Shown one piece after another: positions 24,301-39,300 of a stretch of DNA of 64,000 nt (within the stretch, counting starts at the first letter, position 1; each line of letters opens with the position of its first letter). The notes beneath the pieces are model-generated. The model ran no database searches. It had not been told where the DNA came from and saw nothing but the letters and a program-made list of their open reading frames with translations. Source of the stretch: Trichoplusia ni. Its lineage: Eukaryota > Arthropoda > Insecta > Lepidoptera > Noctuidae. The DNA lies in contig NW_020799994.1 in NCBI RefSeq assembly GCF_003590095.1, positions 372,001 through 436,000 of the forward strand. The letters run 5' to 3'. The translations under genes and the position numbers were made by a program.

Positions 24301-27300
24301 GCCCCATGTGAGGATGTGAAATGCGGTGAACACGCTTATTGTAAGCCAGAGGGCATAGAGGCATATTGTGTCTGTGAAGATGGCTGGACTTTTGACCCAA
24401 CAGATATAGCAGCAGGTTGTATAGATGTCAATGAGTGTGACACGTCGGTTGGACCTGTCGGGCGCTGTGGTAATAATGCCCGTTGCAGTAATACTCTTGG
24501 AAGCTTTTCTTGTCAATGCCCAGAGGGGTATACCGGCGATGCTTACAAACAGTGTGTCGATATAGACGAGTGTCAAATAGACAGCGCATGTGGAGCTGGA
24601 GCAGATTGTATTAATCAAGATGGTTCATATAACTGTGAGTGTCCAGAAGGGACAATACCTGATCCAGATCCTAGGGTACGCTGTGTAGAAATACTATCCT
24701 GTAAAAACGATAACGACTGTCCTGGAAATGCAGTGTGTGACCCGAATTCTAGATGCTTGTGTCCAGAACCCAATGTTGGAAACGAATGTAGACGTAAGTA
24801 CAATGTTTCAATTTGTCGTTACTTAATGCTAGTAGCATTCAAGTAGTACATATATGTTTAATATTTTATTTTATTTTTACAGATCCTTGCGAAGCTTTGC
24901 AATGCGGTAGTAATTCAGAGTGTTTATTAAATGACCAGATTGCACAATGTACGTGCAGGAGCGGATTTGCCGGTGACCCATCATCTGCTACGGGTTGCCA
25001 AGATATAAATGAATGTATTGACGAGCCTTGTGGTACTGGAGCAGTTTGCAAAAACTTGCCCGGACGTTTTCTTTGTGAATGTCCTGGTACATTTACCGGT
25101 GATCCTTATGTCGGCGGTTGTATACCAGGCAAAATGCCGATTGAATGTAGCAATACTAATCCTTGCCCTCAGGGAGAACAATGTATTTTACACGATGGAG
25201 AAAATGTTTGCGTTTGTACACAAGGATTTTCTAGAAGTAAAGAAACTGGACTTTGTGAAGATATAAATGAATGTACACACCATGGAAGATCTCCTTGTGG
25301 TTTGAATGCTATTTGCAAGAACTTGCCAGGCAGTTATGAATGCAAATGTCCTTCAGAGTACAGTGGCAATCCTTACAACGTCTGTGAATTGTGCAGCGAC
25401 ATAACATGTCAATGCCAGCCACCTTACAGAGTAGTCGATGGAAATTGTGTACTCTCTGGTTGTACAAAAGATAATAAATGCGGCAAAGGTGCAGAATGTA
25501 TTATAATATCTGATGGAGTTAGCTATTGTGCCTGCCCAGTTGGTTTCTCACAAACTGCTGAAGGGTCATGTGAAGATATAAACGAATGCACATCTGGGCA
25601 GTCAGCTTGTGGATTTGGAGCAGAATGTGTAAATACAATTGGCTCTTTCACATGCAGGTGTCCCCCGGGCTACAGTCAAGATTCTATTTCTGGACATTGT
25701 ACTTTAAATCAAAAGCGGTGTATAAGTGATTCTGACTGCTTTCCAAACGAAAAATGTATCCAACCTGGGCAATGTGTGTGTCCACCACCATTTTATTTAG
25801 ATGTTACTGACGGGCAAAAGTGTAAAAGTCCTTGTGAAAGATTTACATGCGGAATTAATTCTAAATGTACACCAAGTGACCCTCCTCGATGTATGTGCAT
25901 GACAGGGTACGAAGGAGACCCCTATACAGGATGTACGAACATTAATGAGTGCCACAGCGCCCCGTGTGCGTTTGGTGCTATTTGCCACGATCAGAAAGGT
26001 GGCTATCGATGTAAATGTCCACCAAACATGGTTGGAGATCCTTATAAAAGCGGATGTAAGTATAAATAGTATTGTGTTATTAAAAAAGTAATAAACGTGC
26101 AAAGTAATTAATTGTTTGTTTTTGTTATTAATATTTTTATGTGTCCTAGGTTCCATCGAGGAAATACCATCAGAGAAGCGGTTATGCACTGTAGATGAGG
26201 ATTGTGCCAATACCCTCGCATGCTTGAATAGTTCCTGCTTGTCACCATGTACTAGTATTTCTTGTGGGCCAAACGCATTTTGTGAAGTAGACGATCATGC
26301 TGCTGGGTGTCGTTGTAATCCAGGTTACACTAAACCAGAGGGTGGCAAATGCGTCTCGGGTATGTTGTTTACGATACCTTGATCATTATAAATTAGTCCA
26401 TTAAGTTAATTTTGAAGTATATTTGACAAATAAAATGATTTTCAGGATGCGACACATATTCATGCGCGTCTGGCGCTCAGTGCATTATATCAAAGACTGG
26501 CCCAACTTGCGTTTGTCCAGAAGGTATGGTTGGAAATCCATTCCCTGGGGGCGCTTGCAGAAGAGATACTTGTGGACCTGGTATACCATGTGAGGAGCCG
26601 TTGATGTGTGTGGCTGGTCGTTGCAGACAGCGCTGTGATGGTGTTGTATGTGGTGTTGGTGCTTCATGTGATGAGAACAGTGGCAGATGTGTGTGCAATG
26701 CCTTTTTCATTGGAAACCCAGACTTACTTTGCATGCCACGTAAGTTACTTTCTTTTAATCACTGTATTAAACATTTATTGATTTGATTGATTGATTTATA
26801 TTTATTGATATCTAAATACTTACTAATTAAGTTTCTTCTATTGCAGCCATATCTCCTCCAGCATGTGAACCCGGATGTGGGGAAAATGCACACTGCTTTT
26901 ACGGTCAAACCAATACTTGTAAATGTGATAAAGGCTTTACTGGAAATCCTTACAAGAAGTGTCTACCACGAAGACAAATAACATGTGCTAAAGCTTCTTG
27001 TGGGCTTAATGCAGTGTGTCAACAAACTAGATCTCATGTTGAATGTTTATGCCCACCCGGGTATGTAGGAAACCCTAACATACAATGTATGGACATAGAT
27101 GAATGTGGCAGTAAACCTTGTGCAGAAAACGCTATATGCATAAATACGCCTGGAAGTTTCAGTTGCATATGTAAGAGCCGATATGTAGGTAATCCTTATG
27201 AATTATGCTCTCAAGTTACCATTTCAAAATGCGCTGATGGAAATATTTGCACATGCTCCCGTAATGCAACATGTCCTGAAGGATATATCTGTGAAAAATC

Positions 27301-30300
27301 TAAATGTGTTGATGTTTGTCGTAAGATGATGTGTGGCCCAAAATCGATCTGTGAAGAAGGTAGTTGTCATTGCCTCCCTGGGCATACCGGCAATCCTAAT
27401 GATTTACAAAGAGGATGTATACCTGACAACAAGTGTATGGTGGACGGAGACTGCAAAGATTCGGAAATATGTTTCCAAGTAGCGAAAACTGTTCGTAAGT
27501 GCGTTGATTCCTGTAGTAAACTACAATGTGGGCCAAACTCACTCTGCATTGGTGCAAACCATCAGGCTCATTGCATCTGCGCAGAAGGCTATATAGGAAA
27601 ACCAACAGACGTAAAAACCGGTTGCCATTTGCTTGTAAAGGAACCTGATGAAATGGAATGCAATGAAAATAGTGATTGTACCGAACCTCAAGTTTGTATT
27701 TCAATAGATAACACGGCAAGGCGTTGCATAGACGTGTGCTCAACAATAGCATGTGGTGCTAATGAAATATGCAGCGTTATAGAAAATAATCCCAGATGCG
27801 AATGTAGAGAAGGCTTTCTATGGAACCCAGTTAATTCTAATTGTGAACAACCAACAACTCCGAATTGTAATTCAGATAATGATTGCGATGATAATCAATC
27901 CTGTCAAAAAGATGTCCTGGGAGTTAACAAATGTGAAGACAGCTGTGCCCTGTTCACTTGCCCTCAAAATTCTAAATGTATAACAAAAAGTCATAAAAGT
28001 CAATGTGAATGTTTAAGTGGTTTTGCTGGAAATCCTAATGATCGAGATGGTTGTATAGCTATTAACAAAAATCAATGCTCAGATGACGTTCAATGTCGAG
28101 AAAATGAAGTATGTAAACTTGTAGGAGACGTTAGAAAATGTATTTCTGCATGCCACCAAAAAATCTGTGGCCCTAATGCTGTCTGCGTTACTAACAACCA
28201 CATTGCAAAATGTCAGTGCCCATCGGGTCCGTTTACAGGAAATCCGAATGATTTAGAAAAGGGATGCCAATCCGTACCATGCATTTATAACGCAGACTGT
28301 CTTTCTAATGAATTATGTAACCGTATGACACACAGATGCATGAGTGCTTGTGGAGAAGACTCGTGCGGTGATAATGCCGTTTGTATTGCTGAAAATCATA
28401 AAGCAAGTTGCCAATGTCCTAATGGATTCAAACCTGATCCTATTCCTGAAGTCAATTGTAGAAAGATCGAAGTTTGCAATCCGAATCCTTGCCATTCTAC
28501 AGCTATTTGCGAGCCAAGACGTTCATCATATGTATGTCGATGCCCTACAGGCTTTTTAGAGGATCGTAATGGTGGGTGCAGGAAGCAAGATGAGTGCACG
28601 ACAGGCGATGAAGACTGTCCATTGGAAACAGCATGCGTCAATGGACATTGTGTAAACCCTTGCGATGGTGCTTGTGGTATTAACTCGCTGTGTAAAGTAG
28701 TAAACAGAAAAGCTATTTGTGTATGTCCTGATGGTTACGAAAATATGAAAGGAAATGCATGTAAGAAAAAGTTATTGGTTTGTAATAGTGAATCAGATTG
28801 CAACGGAGATATTTGTTCAAATGGACAGTGCTTTACAACTTGCATAAATTCAACTCAGTGCGATCCTGGAGATTCATGTGTGAAAAATTTCTGCGTTATA
28901 CAATGCACAAAGCACGCACAATGTGGGATAGGACAAGCTTGTGTTGCAGGACAATGTTTGATCGGTTGCAGAACTCAAGAAGACTGCCCTAGCGAAGAGG
29001 CCTGTGTCAATAATAAGTGCGTCAATCCATGCCTATCAACGAGAGCTTGTGGTCCAAATGCGATTTGTTCGAGAATTAATCATAATACCAAATGTGAATG
29101 TCCTCTCGGATTTCAAGGTACTCCAACACCTCAACAGGGATGTGTTAGAAAGCCAAGTTCATGTGCGAGAACAGCTGAGTGTCCTCCTGACCACATGTGT
29201 ATTGGATATCTATGCCAAGTACCCTGTCAAGATAATTCTGGATGTGCTATTGGCGAAAAATGTAATGATAACAGATGCCACAAAATTTGTCATTCGAGCA
29301 GTAACTGTTTACATGGAGAGCATTGCAGTTCTGGCGTATGTATTCCTGGTTGCAAAACTGATTCCGACTGCTTAAACAATCAGTTGTGTAAATCATCCGA
29401 ATGTCAGTGCCTTCCAGGTTTTGAACTAACCAGCGATGAATGCACAAATATAAATGAATGTCTTAAAAATCCTTGCCATCCATCGGCCCAATGTGCAGAT
29501 ACGCCAGGTTCTTATAAGTGTGTATGTCCAGTTGGAGCTATCGGTGATCCATATGCAAGTGGTTGTTTATTGCCAAATCAATGCAGAAATGACAATCAAT
29601 GTGAAGACTCACTTGCCTGTATAAGAGGAAAATGTTCAAATCCTTGTCAAACAAAAACTTGTGGTATAAATGCATTGTGCTCAGTAGAAAAACATAGAGT
29701 CACATGTACCTGCGAAAAAGGTTTCTTAGGAAATCCATTTGACAAAAAGATTGGTTGCTTCAAGGTGGAATGTATAGAGGATCCTGATTGTTCTACAGAC
29801 AAATTCTGCAACACAAGAAATAACAAGTGTTCTGGTGAGTAAAACATTTTTTTTTCTATGTGATAAAAGTAACGAGTATTTAATTTTATTATAAGTCAAA
29901 ATTATTTCATAGTTAAATAGTAAAGCAGTTACTCCATGTAAATGACGGTGATCGCTCTTAATAAAATCGTTTTATTTACAGATAAGTGCGAGGATTCTGC
30001 GTGTCTAGGTGGTACGTGTACTATAGAAGATCATAAACCAATATGCACTTGCCCAACAGGATACGATTTGGCGAACAATGTTTGTGAGGATATAAATGAA
30101 TGTTTAAACAATCCATGCCCTTTGAATGCAAATTGCTTAAACAGCCGCGGATCTTATTCGTGCAGCTGTGTCAATGGAACAATATTAGATTCAAGTTCAG
30201 GAAACTGTAGAATGCCCGGAGAATGCTTTTCCGATGATAGTTGTTCCGACAAAACAAAATGTAGTGATAACCATTGCATTGATCCCTGTGAGAAGTCATC

Positions 30301-33300
30301 GCCATGCGGAGTAAATGCGGAATGTACCGTTACAAAACATAATCCTGTATGTGAATGTCCTCCTGATAGTCAAGGCGATCCCTACAAAGTGTGCACGAAA
30401 TTTGAATGTACTAAAGACAGTGATTGTTCATCGGAAGAAGCGTGCGTTAACTATAAATGCAAAAATTCATGTAGCATACCGAGGGCATGTGGAAGAAATG
30501 CTGAGTGCCTATCTAGAAATCACATAGGCCATTGTACGTGTGCATCTGGATATACTGGAGATCCCGTACTCGGTTGTGTCCCTATTCAATATTGCACAGA
30601 TGACAGTAGATGCTCTTCAGGAACTAAGTGCGTCGATAATTTATGCGTAGGCTTATGTAAAAATTCAAGGGATTGCTTAAATGACCAATTGTGCATCCAA
30701 GATACATGTCGCATAACCTGTGACTCTAACAGCACCTGCCCAGATTTCCAATTCTGTTTAAACAGAATTTGCACTAAAGAAGTCCAGTGCCTAGCAAACG
30801 AAGATTGCGATGATGATGAAAGGTGTACTGTTGGGAGAAAAGGTGTACCACAGTGTGTTAAAGTGTGTGAGCGACACCCATGTGGTAGACAAGCAGTATG
30901 TATCGGTAAAAATCATCAACCAACCTGCTCTTGTGCTCCTGAATTTTTCGGTGATCCTTTACAAGGATGTAAAAGAAAGGAATGTGAAACAGATTCACAA
31001 TGTTCTGAAGATAAACAATGCCACCAAAATATGTGTAAAATTGCATGTCTCGTCGAAAATACGTGCGGAGAAAATTCTATATGTTCATCAGAAAAACACC
31101 GTCATGTGTGTTACTGTCAACCTGGTTACACTGGAGATCCGATAAAAGGATGCCTTAAAATCAACAGATGTGCATCTAATCCTTGTGGTAATGGTGCCGA
31201 GTGTAAAAATTTGAGGGATCGCGCTCAATGTTCTTGCCCGCCTGGTTACGTTGGAAATCCCTACGAGGAAGGTTGCCGCAAAGCTCAGGAATGCAGGTTT
31301 AATAGAGATTGTCCCACAGTAGCTCGTTGTACTGTTGTAGATGGAATTCGTAAATGCACAGGTTAGCTTATGTTTTCTATTAACCCACTTTACCTCTCTT
31401 CTCCTATAAAGGTTACAATGTAAACCTATAATTTTAATCTATTATTGTAGATGCGTGTGAATCCGTTAAATGTGGTGCAAATGCCGAATGCACAGCTGCA
31501 CGTCACTTGGGTCAATGTAAATGTAAGAATGGATACGTCGGAAATCCTACCAGCGATAAAGGTTGTCGTCTGCGTGAAATATCGTGCAAGCTTCGTAGTG
31601 ATTGTGGTGAAGATCAGTATTGTCACAAAGGTCTATGTAAAGGTAAGAGAAGTTCTCTCTTATTATTTTTATTAAAGTAATTCGCATTTTTTTTTTTGTA
31701 AATGAAGTCGAAATAAACTCATTTTTTTTAATTGGTATAACAAGCAACAAACTTTTAATTTTTCAAGCATGAAAAAAGCGCTAAGTGCGAAAAATACAGA
31801 GATAAATATCGTTGATCGACTTCATAGAAGAATGTATTTCTTGAATTAGGTACAAATGTCACCAGCCTCGGTAGCGCAGTAGGCAGCGCGTAAGTCTCAT
31901 AATCTTAAGGTCGTGAGTTCGATCCTCACCCGGGGCATATTTTTTGCAAGCTGCGTTGTGTTGTAGTCCTATCAATAATATTTTTGAATTCTATAAAGAT
32001 ATTTTGTGATAATTTTCAGAAACACTAGCCCTAAAACTTTGTACATTGTAGCTTTTCACATGTACTTACAATAATTATTGTACACATCTTGCACACATGT
32101 ACAATTGTACACATACTATAAAATCTTGTTAATCTGTATAAACTTAAAACCGGTAATAGCAATATTAACCAAATCAAATGTTTTAGGCTTATGTCTCGTA
32201 GACGAAGAATGTGGAACGAGTGAAAAGTGTTCAAATGGTCAATGTATCAACCCGTGCCAAATGGAAAAAACGTGTGGACTGAACGCTATGTGCCGAATCG
32301 ATAACCACGTAGTCCAATGCAGCTGTCCTAACAGTTTTACAGGCAACCAAGATATTGAGTGTGTCAGAAGTAAGTAATGTATTATTTTGATAGTTTTTCT
32401 ACAAAGTTTCATCTTTCCATTGGTGTAGTTTGCATATGTTATAATTTACAGCCAAAATACGTGAGGTATTCATGTTTTTTTAGTGGCGAAAACATTCGGT
32501 GTATAATTTTTAAATTTTTTTTAGTGCCAAGGTTATGCGGTTCCGCGGGAGAGTGCGAAGACGATTACATGTGTCAAGATTCTATGTGTGTCCCTCAGTG
32601 TAAGGCAGATGAAGAATGTGCTTTAAATGAACGATGTACTAAAGGCGCTTGTTTGTGTAAGTTTTCGTATTATTTCTAAGTATTTAGATTATGCGCTGCA
32701 ACCAATCATTTAAAATAATTATAAATATTATTTTTATTTTACAGTAACCTGCCGCGTAGATAATGACTGTTTCTTGGGACATATATGTTTGGGACACAGT
32801 TGTCAGTATGGATGTAGGCACGATGAAGATTGTGGACCCGATGAATTCTGCAAAAACAATGTATGCCAAAACCCGTGTGATAATGACATAAACCCATGTG
32901 GGCCCAACGCCGCTTGCTCTGTCACGGAACGAAAAGCTTCTTGTACGTGTCTAGAGGGATTAATACCTAATCCGACACCTAATATTGGATGCGTGCGCGC
33001 CCCATCCCTGAATTGCCACATGCATACGGACTGTGCAACCGGATGGAGATGTGAAGACGATCGCTGTCGCCCTACTTGTACCGCTGATGGCTCTCAATGC
33101 CTACAGGGAGAACGATGTGATTCGGGCGTCTGTCGCTACGCTTGCACTTCAGACGAACAATGTTCGGACGAGGAAGTATGCGATGGTCGTATCTGTGTCA
33201 CAGGCTGCAGATCAAATTCTGACTGCTCAAATCAACTTGCATGCTTATCTGGACAGTGTGTTGATCCCTGTACTGAACCAGCTACCTGTGGAGCGAACGC

Positions 33301-36300
33301 TTTATGTACAGCCAAAGATCACCTACCCGTATGCACATGCCCGCCAACATTATATGGAGATCCTAAAGCCGTTTGTAGAAGAACAATGTCACCTTGCGAT
33401 TCAAACAAGAATTGTCTTGATGGGTTTAACTGCTATGGTGGAACATGTCATCCTTCATGCAGAAGGTGAGAAAATACTTACTGTTATGATTATATTATCC
33501 ACATAAAAAGGCTGTTTTTTTTACATTTTCTTAACTTGATATTAACACAATAATTTTATATTTCAGCGATAGCGTTTGCTTGTCAAACGAAAAATGCATT
33601 CGGGGCATATGTAGAGTAGTTTGCAACAGTGATGAAGCCTGTAGTGAAGGATACATTTGTGAAAACAGGATTTGTAAACAAGGTTGTCGTGACGATAACG
33701 CTTGTGATGTTAACCAAGCATGCTTAAAAGGACAATGCAAAGGTAAAATATCAATTCGTTTATTACATAGTGTGTTGTATTGTGATAAATTACTTTATTT
33801 ATGTATTTTTCTATTTTTGTGCAGATCCCTGCAGTCAAAATGCAGTCTGCGGTATTTGCTCTGATTGCAAAGTTCAAAATCATCGCGCTCAATGCAGTTG
33901 CAACAGCAATTATACTGGAAATCCTGTTGTTGAATGCAAGAAGAAAACCATGCTATGCGACGGATTTTGTCCTTGCGACGACAGTGGCTATTGTGTTTCA
34001 CTATGTGAAGCTGACACCGATTGTTCATGCGGCGAGAAATGCTTGAATGGGGGATGTAGAACTGTTTGTTCTGTTAGAAATAAATGCCCTGAGAGACAAA
34101 TATGTCTTCAAAATGTCTGTATACCTGGATGTAATCACGATGCTCATTGTGGAGACGATATGGTATGTTCCTCAAAACGTTGTATAAAAGCATGCCAAGA
34201 AGGAACTTGTGGCAAAGATGCTGCTTGCTTTGCTGTGCGCCACCGAGCTATATGTAAGTGTCCAAGTGGATACACTGGTGATCCTGCTGAACAATGTAAA
34301 GCCTATGAATGTGCCCAAAAAGAAGACTGCGACGCTGACGAAGAATGCGCTGACGGCAAATGTAAAAATATATGTTTAGGAGCGTGTGGTGTCAACGCCA
34401 TTTGTCGATCAGTAAACGGAAATCCTGAATGCTCATGCCCTCCAAATTTCATTGGAAATGCTAAAGTGGAATGTTCTAAGCCGGCAGCTGGCAGTTGCTT
34501 GAGAAATCCCTGCGGGTTGAGTGCACGCTGTCGTGACTTAGAAGATGGTAATTACGAGTGCACGTGCCCTCCTAACTGCGCCGGTAATCCCAACAAACAG
34601 TGCTTCTGTGGAGCCATGGAGCCTTGTGCCTTTAAATCATGTGGAACCAACGCACAATGTCATATCGGAGCTAAAGGCGAAGCGCAATGTTTCTGCCCAC
34701 GAAACTATCCTAACGGTGACCCCAACATAGAATGTAAGTAACTGTTCGAACACAATGTGTCTGACCGTTATGTGTTGTTGTATATCCATATGATTTGATT
34801 TAGGATTTAAAACAAAAAAATATTCATCATATTTATTTTTAATTTCTCGTGTGAATGCTTGGGATATCGTTCATTATAATGTACAATGCAATACTTACGA
34901 TTACTTTTATGAAAGAATGTTATGTCGTAGGTACAGATACCGTGAATAAGTACATATTATTTAAATTAATGAGTAAATTATTTTTACATTCAGACTTTCA
35001 ATGACTTCTCTTACAGGTGCCCAGGAACGAAGTGTTGTTGATTGTAGAACCACAGGTTGTGGTATTAATGGGGAATGTTTAAGAGAAGGCGCAGAATTTG
35101 TTTGTAGATGTATTCCCGGCACAGAAGGACAGGCCGATGTTGAATGCCACACCAGTGAGTAAAAATGACAGTATTTTTTTCGTGTCGACACCATGTAAAA
35201 ATGCACTTTATACAGTATAATCTGTATCTCACAGTTGCGTCCTATCATTTAATTGAGTTAGGCGAACTCATGATTGAAAGTAGATATCATGGTCGGTAAT
35301 ATTTACAACTGTAATATATCTAATTTATTTCAATATTAGGTATTTACCACATTTTTGTATATACAAGTGGTATCTTAATGGGATAAGTTCATTTATCGAT
35401 AACGGCATGGGTGCCAAAGGAGGTTTAAAATTTTCATCATGCCAATCCAAAGTTAAGGAGTAAAAAGGTTTAATGAGTTTTATTTAATTTATAGCATACA
35501 TATATACATCCTTGGGAACCCTCATGTTAAAAGAATGATTCTAATTATATATATCTAGTAAATAAATACTTTAGTACAAATATGTTTTCCATTATAATAT
35601 TGATGTTGGAACATATCTGTACTTAACAGTATGTTTAATTAGTGGAAGCATTCTCACCGTTCGTGCTTAAGTTATCAAATCGTCAGTAACATTTTGTTCG
35701 GCTTCATGTACATATCGCTTGTATTATAATATTCCGTTATATACATATCTCTGGTCATAAACTGTCAGTTTCAAAAAGCATGCACTGTCTCGTGAGAAAG
35801 TTTCCTCTTCGCGGCTGAAGGTACCGCTCTTTCGACTCTGCTTTCTTCTTTCACATCTTCCTAGGTATCGAATGTACGAGCGACAAGGATTGCCCAGTAG
35901 ACAGAGCGTGTTTGAGCTTGCACTGCGTGGACCCTTGCACGGTGCGTGGTGTGTGTGGAGAAGACGCTCTCTGTGTGCCTCTGATGCACAAAGCTCAGTG
36001 TACGTGCCCTCAGTGCTACGTGGGACAGCCGCGCGTCGCATGCCGCATAGATCCGACTTGCAAACCCTCTGCCGAACATAATGCCACATTTACTTGTTCT
36101 GACACTAAAGCCTGTCCATCGAAATTAGCATGTGATCTAAGCACTAATTTATGTCGTAACCCATGCATGGGATACCAAAATTGTCGACGTAATCAAAAAT
36201 GTGAAGTGCGAGATCATAGACCGATTTGTGTATGTCGAAATGGATTTGCTTTAAATGAAAAGGGTGAATTGACTTGCGCACCAGAACACGCAGAGTGTAC

Positions 36301-39300
36301 AAGAGACGAACAGTGTCCGTCTAATGCGGCCTGCCGTAATTCCAAGTGTGTGAATCCCTGCCAAGCGTCTGTGGAGCCCATGTGTCCAAAGGGTAAACAA
36401 TGTGAAGTAGTTGATCACCGCGCCATGTGTGTATGTGTCGAAGAATGTAACCCATCGCTATCGATTTGCTTAAGAGACAGTGGATGTCCGAGCAATTTAG
36501 CATGCAAAGACTTCCAATGTAAAGACCCTTGTAAAGGCGCTTGTGGTGGTGCTCCGTGCTCAGTAGAAGATCACCACCCTGTTTGCAAGTTTTGTCCTAT
36601 TGGATTCACACACGATGAAAAACATGGCTGCACTAAAGGTAAATTTATAGTGACTACAAAGTTCCAATATTAGTGTACCTACCATTTAGTATATTAGCGT
36701 CTTATATGAATCTTAATAATCTTGTTGTTCTTCATTATTACAGGATTTTTATAGTTTCTACTTTATGTCTTCATGCAGTTTCTTTTCTATCTTTGTTTTC
36801 TATTGTTTCTAGCATGTTCATATTTATCTTACTCCACAGTATGAACTCCTTCTGCATCAGGTAGAATTTTCTTGCATGCTATTTATATTGTAGTGTACAT
36901 ATCAATTATAAAATTAATTTCACACTCATTTTGGTAATGGATGCTCTAATTAAATTTACTTTTAACGCTTTTAACGCTTTGGCATTAATACGATATGCAA
37001 CAAAACCGCCACGAGACAGAGTTTGCAGAATTATTTAGAATGCCTTCTACACCCTACTTATGTACGTATTTATTATATTAATGTGTTATTCAAAAAATAT
37101 TTGTTTATTTTTTAATAAATTAGGCAACTTCCCAATTCTAGGAAAAAAATGTTATTGCATTTTTCCTGGCTCTTACTGACATCTTGTCCCAAAAAACCTT
37201 TTATTACGGTAACTTCTTTTTTTACTTTATATCCTCATATAATGTAACTTATTGTTTAAATATAATACGAAGAAGCATAAGGACCATTAAATAAGTTGAA
37301 TGTCTTAAAAATGTTATGTCAGACTTTTAAGTATTAGTGTCACCACACAGATTTTTCCAGCTTCTACTGTATTGACAGAAATTATAGCTTTCCGATCTTC
37401 AAAATTATTTCGCAGTGCTACGAAAAATGTAGTCGAATGAAGAATTGAAATGTGAGTTTATTATAGTTTTTCAAGTGCGTTGTTTGATGTACAGCCACAG
37501 AGTGCGGCGGTCATGAGCACTGCGCTCCTACACTGGCGTGTGTCGGAGGCCGGTGTGCCGACCCCTGCGCGCGCGGCGGTCCCTGTCTTAATGGCGATCA
37601 CTGCGCCGTTGTCGACCATCAACCTGTTTGCTCTAAAGGTATTTTATTTTGACTTAATATAGTAAACAGGCACTTATCGCAAAAATTATTAATTTTTTCA
37701 ACATTTTGCTTGTTATGCTTGAACTAAAGCTATTCTTTTCGAAATTAACTTAATACCTTACGCTTTATAATATTATCTTTTAAAATAATGTTATATTATT
37801 TTAAAATTCATGGTATCTATTCTTAGTTTACATTCAATATAAAGTATAAAACAAAATATGATGTATTCCTTATGTATTCATAAAATAAATTTATTTCAGT
37901 ATGCCAGTGTCAAAAGTCATCTGACTGTGCGAGATATCCAAACACATTCTGCGACGGTTGTGCATGCGTTCGAGGTAAGTTTATACTACATACAATTTCT
38001 TGTATAGTAAAGTAACTAAGTATATGATGATAGTATATTCATAGTGTTTGGGCTTACTGATAATGCTACGTCCTTTTCACAGAAGAAAGACATCCGCAAA
38101 CAAACTGTGCGCACTGCCGACCTGGCGTCCCCTGCGATCCATTTTCTGGTGCCTGCATGGAAAGTAAGTGCACTGTATATACATTGAATAAATCAAATGC
38201 TAAATACTTATAATGTTAACTTTGCTAATTTACATAAAGTTGAGCTAACTGTGATTGTGATACAATACTTACTTGTATTTACGTTATGATACAGTATTCT
38301 GTGCCTTTCGTAAGTGCTATTTTCACATAATTGACGTTTCGTAGACTATAGCTGTAATACTAGCAAGTCTGCAACTACTATTATTTTTATTATGTGAATA
38401 GCAAAACTAACTCCAGATGAACTGGTCATTGCTATAATTTTAGTATATCTACCATTTGTCCGATAAAACGCCACAAAGTACTGGCTACGATATCTCGGCA
38501 GACCCGACAGGCAATATTTTATGCGATATGTACATACTCCGAAACACTTTGGGACAGTGTAAGTTTCACAGGACTATTATTTAAATAGAAAATAAACGCC
38601 TTTAGGCTTAAAGACCGCAATGATAAATATATTAAAAAAAAGTATTAGGTACAATATCTCTGTCCTATATAGTTATACTATATTATTTTATAATTAAGTA
38701 TTAGTCGACTTTATAACGGTTACTACTTTTGAATATTTATCTACCTATACTTCTCTACACTTGTAGTTGGTCGTTTAAGCCTAAAATCGTTTGAACTTTA
38801 CTTTTGTCTTCCTTTTCTATCTGATACTTTGTAGATCTGGGCAGTAGTTCTTATTGTAGATAGATTTTTCTTATGAACTCGTATTTATGCTTGTACGTAA
38901 TCTATAGTCTTCTTGTTTTATACTTTATCTTTCTTTGCCTTTTGTAGAAACTTAACGGATAATTTATGTTCGTAAAATTTCAAGTGTAGTTTGTTTAAAG
39001 ATTAAAATTTATCGTATAATATAATTAATTAATGGTATTGTACATTCCCATTAACAGATGGAACTTATGTCCCACTAACCGAAACCACTACCACATCTGG
39101 AGGAAAAAGTGAATCTGCCACTACTATAGACATGACTACAACTAATGACCAAGTATCGCAGACTGTTTCTGAAAATAATGATTCCCCCTTTACGACTCCT
39201 AACCCAATAACTACCAATGACCAAACTACTGACACTATACCGCGTACTTCAAGCGTAATATCAACAACATCTCGCGAAATTGATACCACAAGTACCGTAA

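Noticed and set aside
24082..24618. 178-codon minus-strand frame opposite exon 10
   Set aside because: It is the antisense of a clear EGF-coding exon with in-frame calcium-binding EGF motifs on the + strand.
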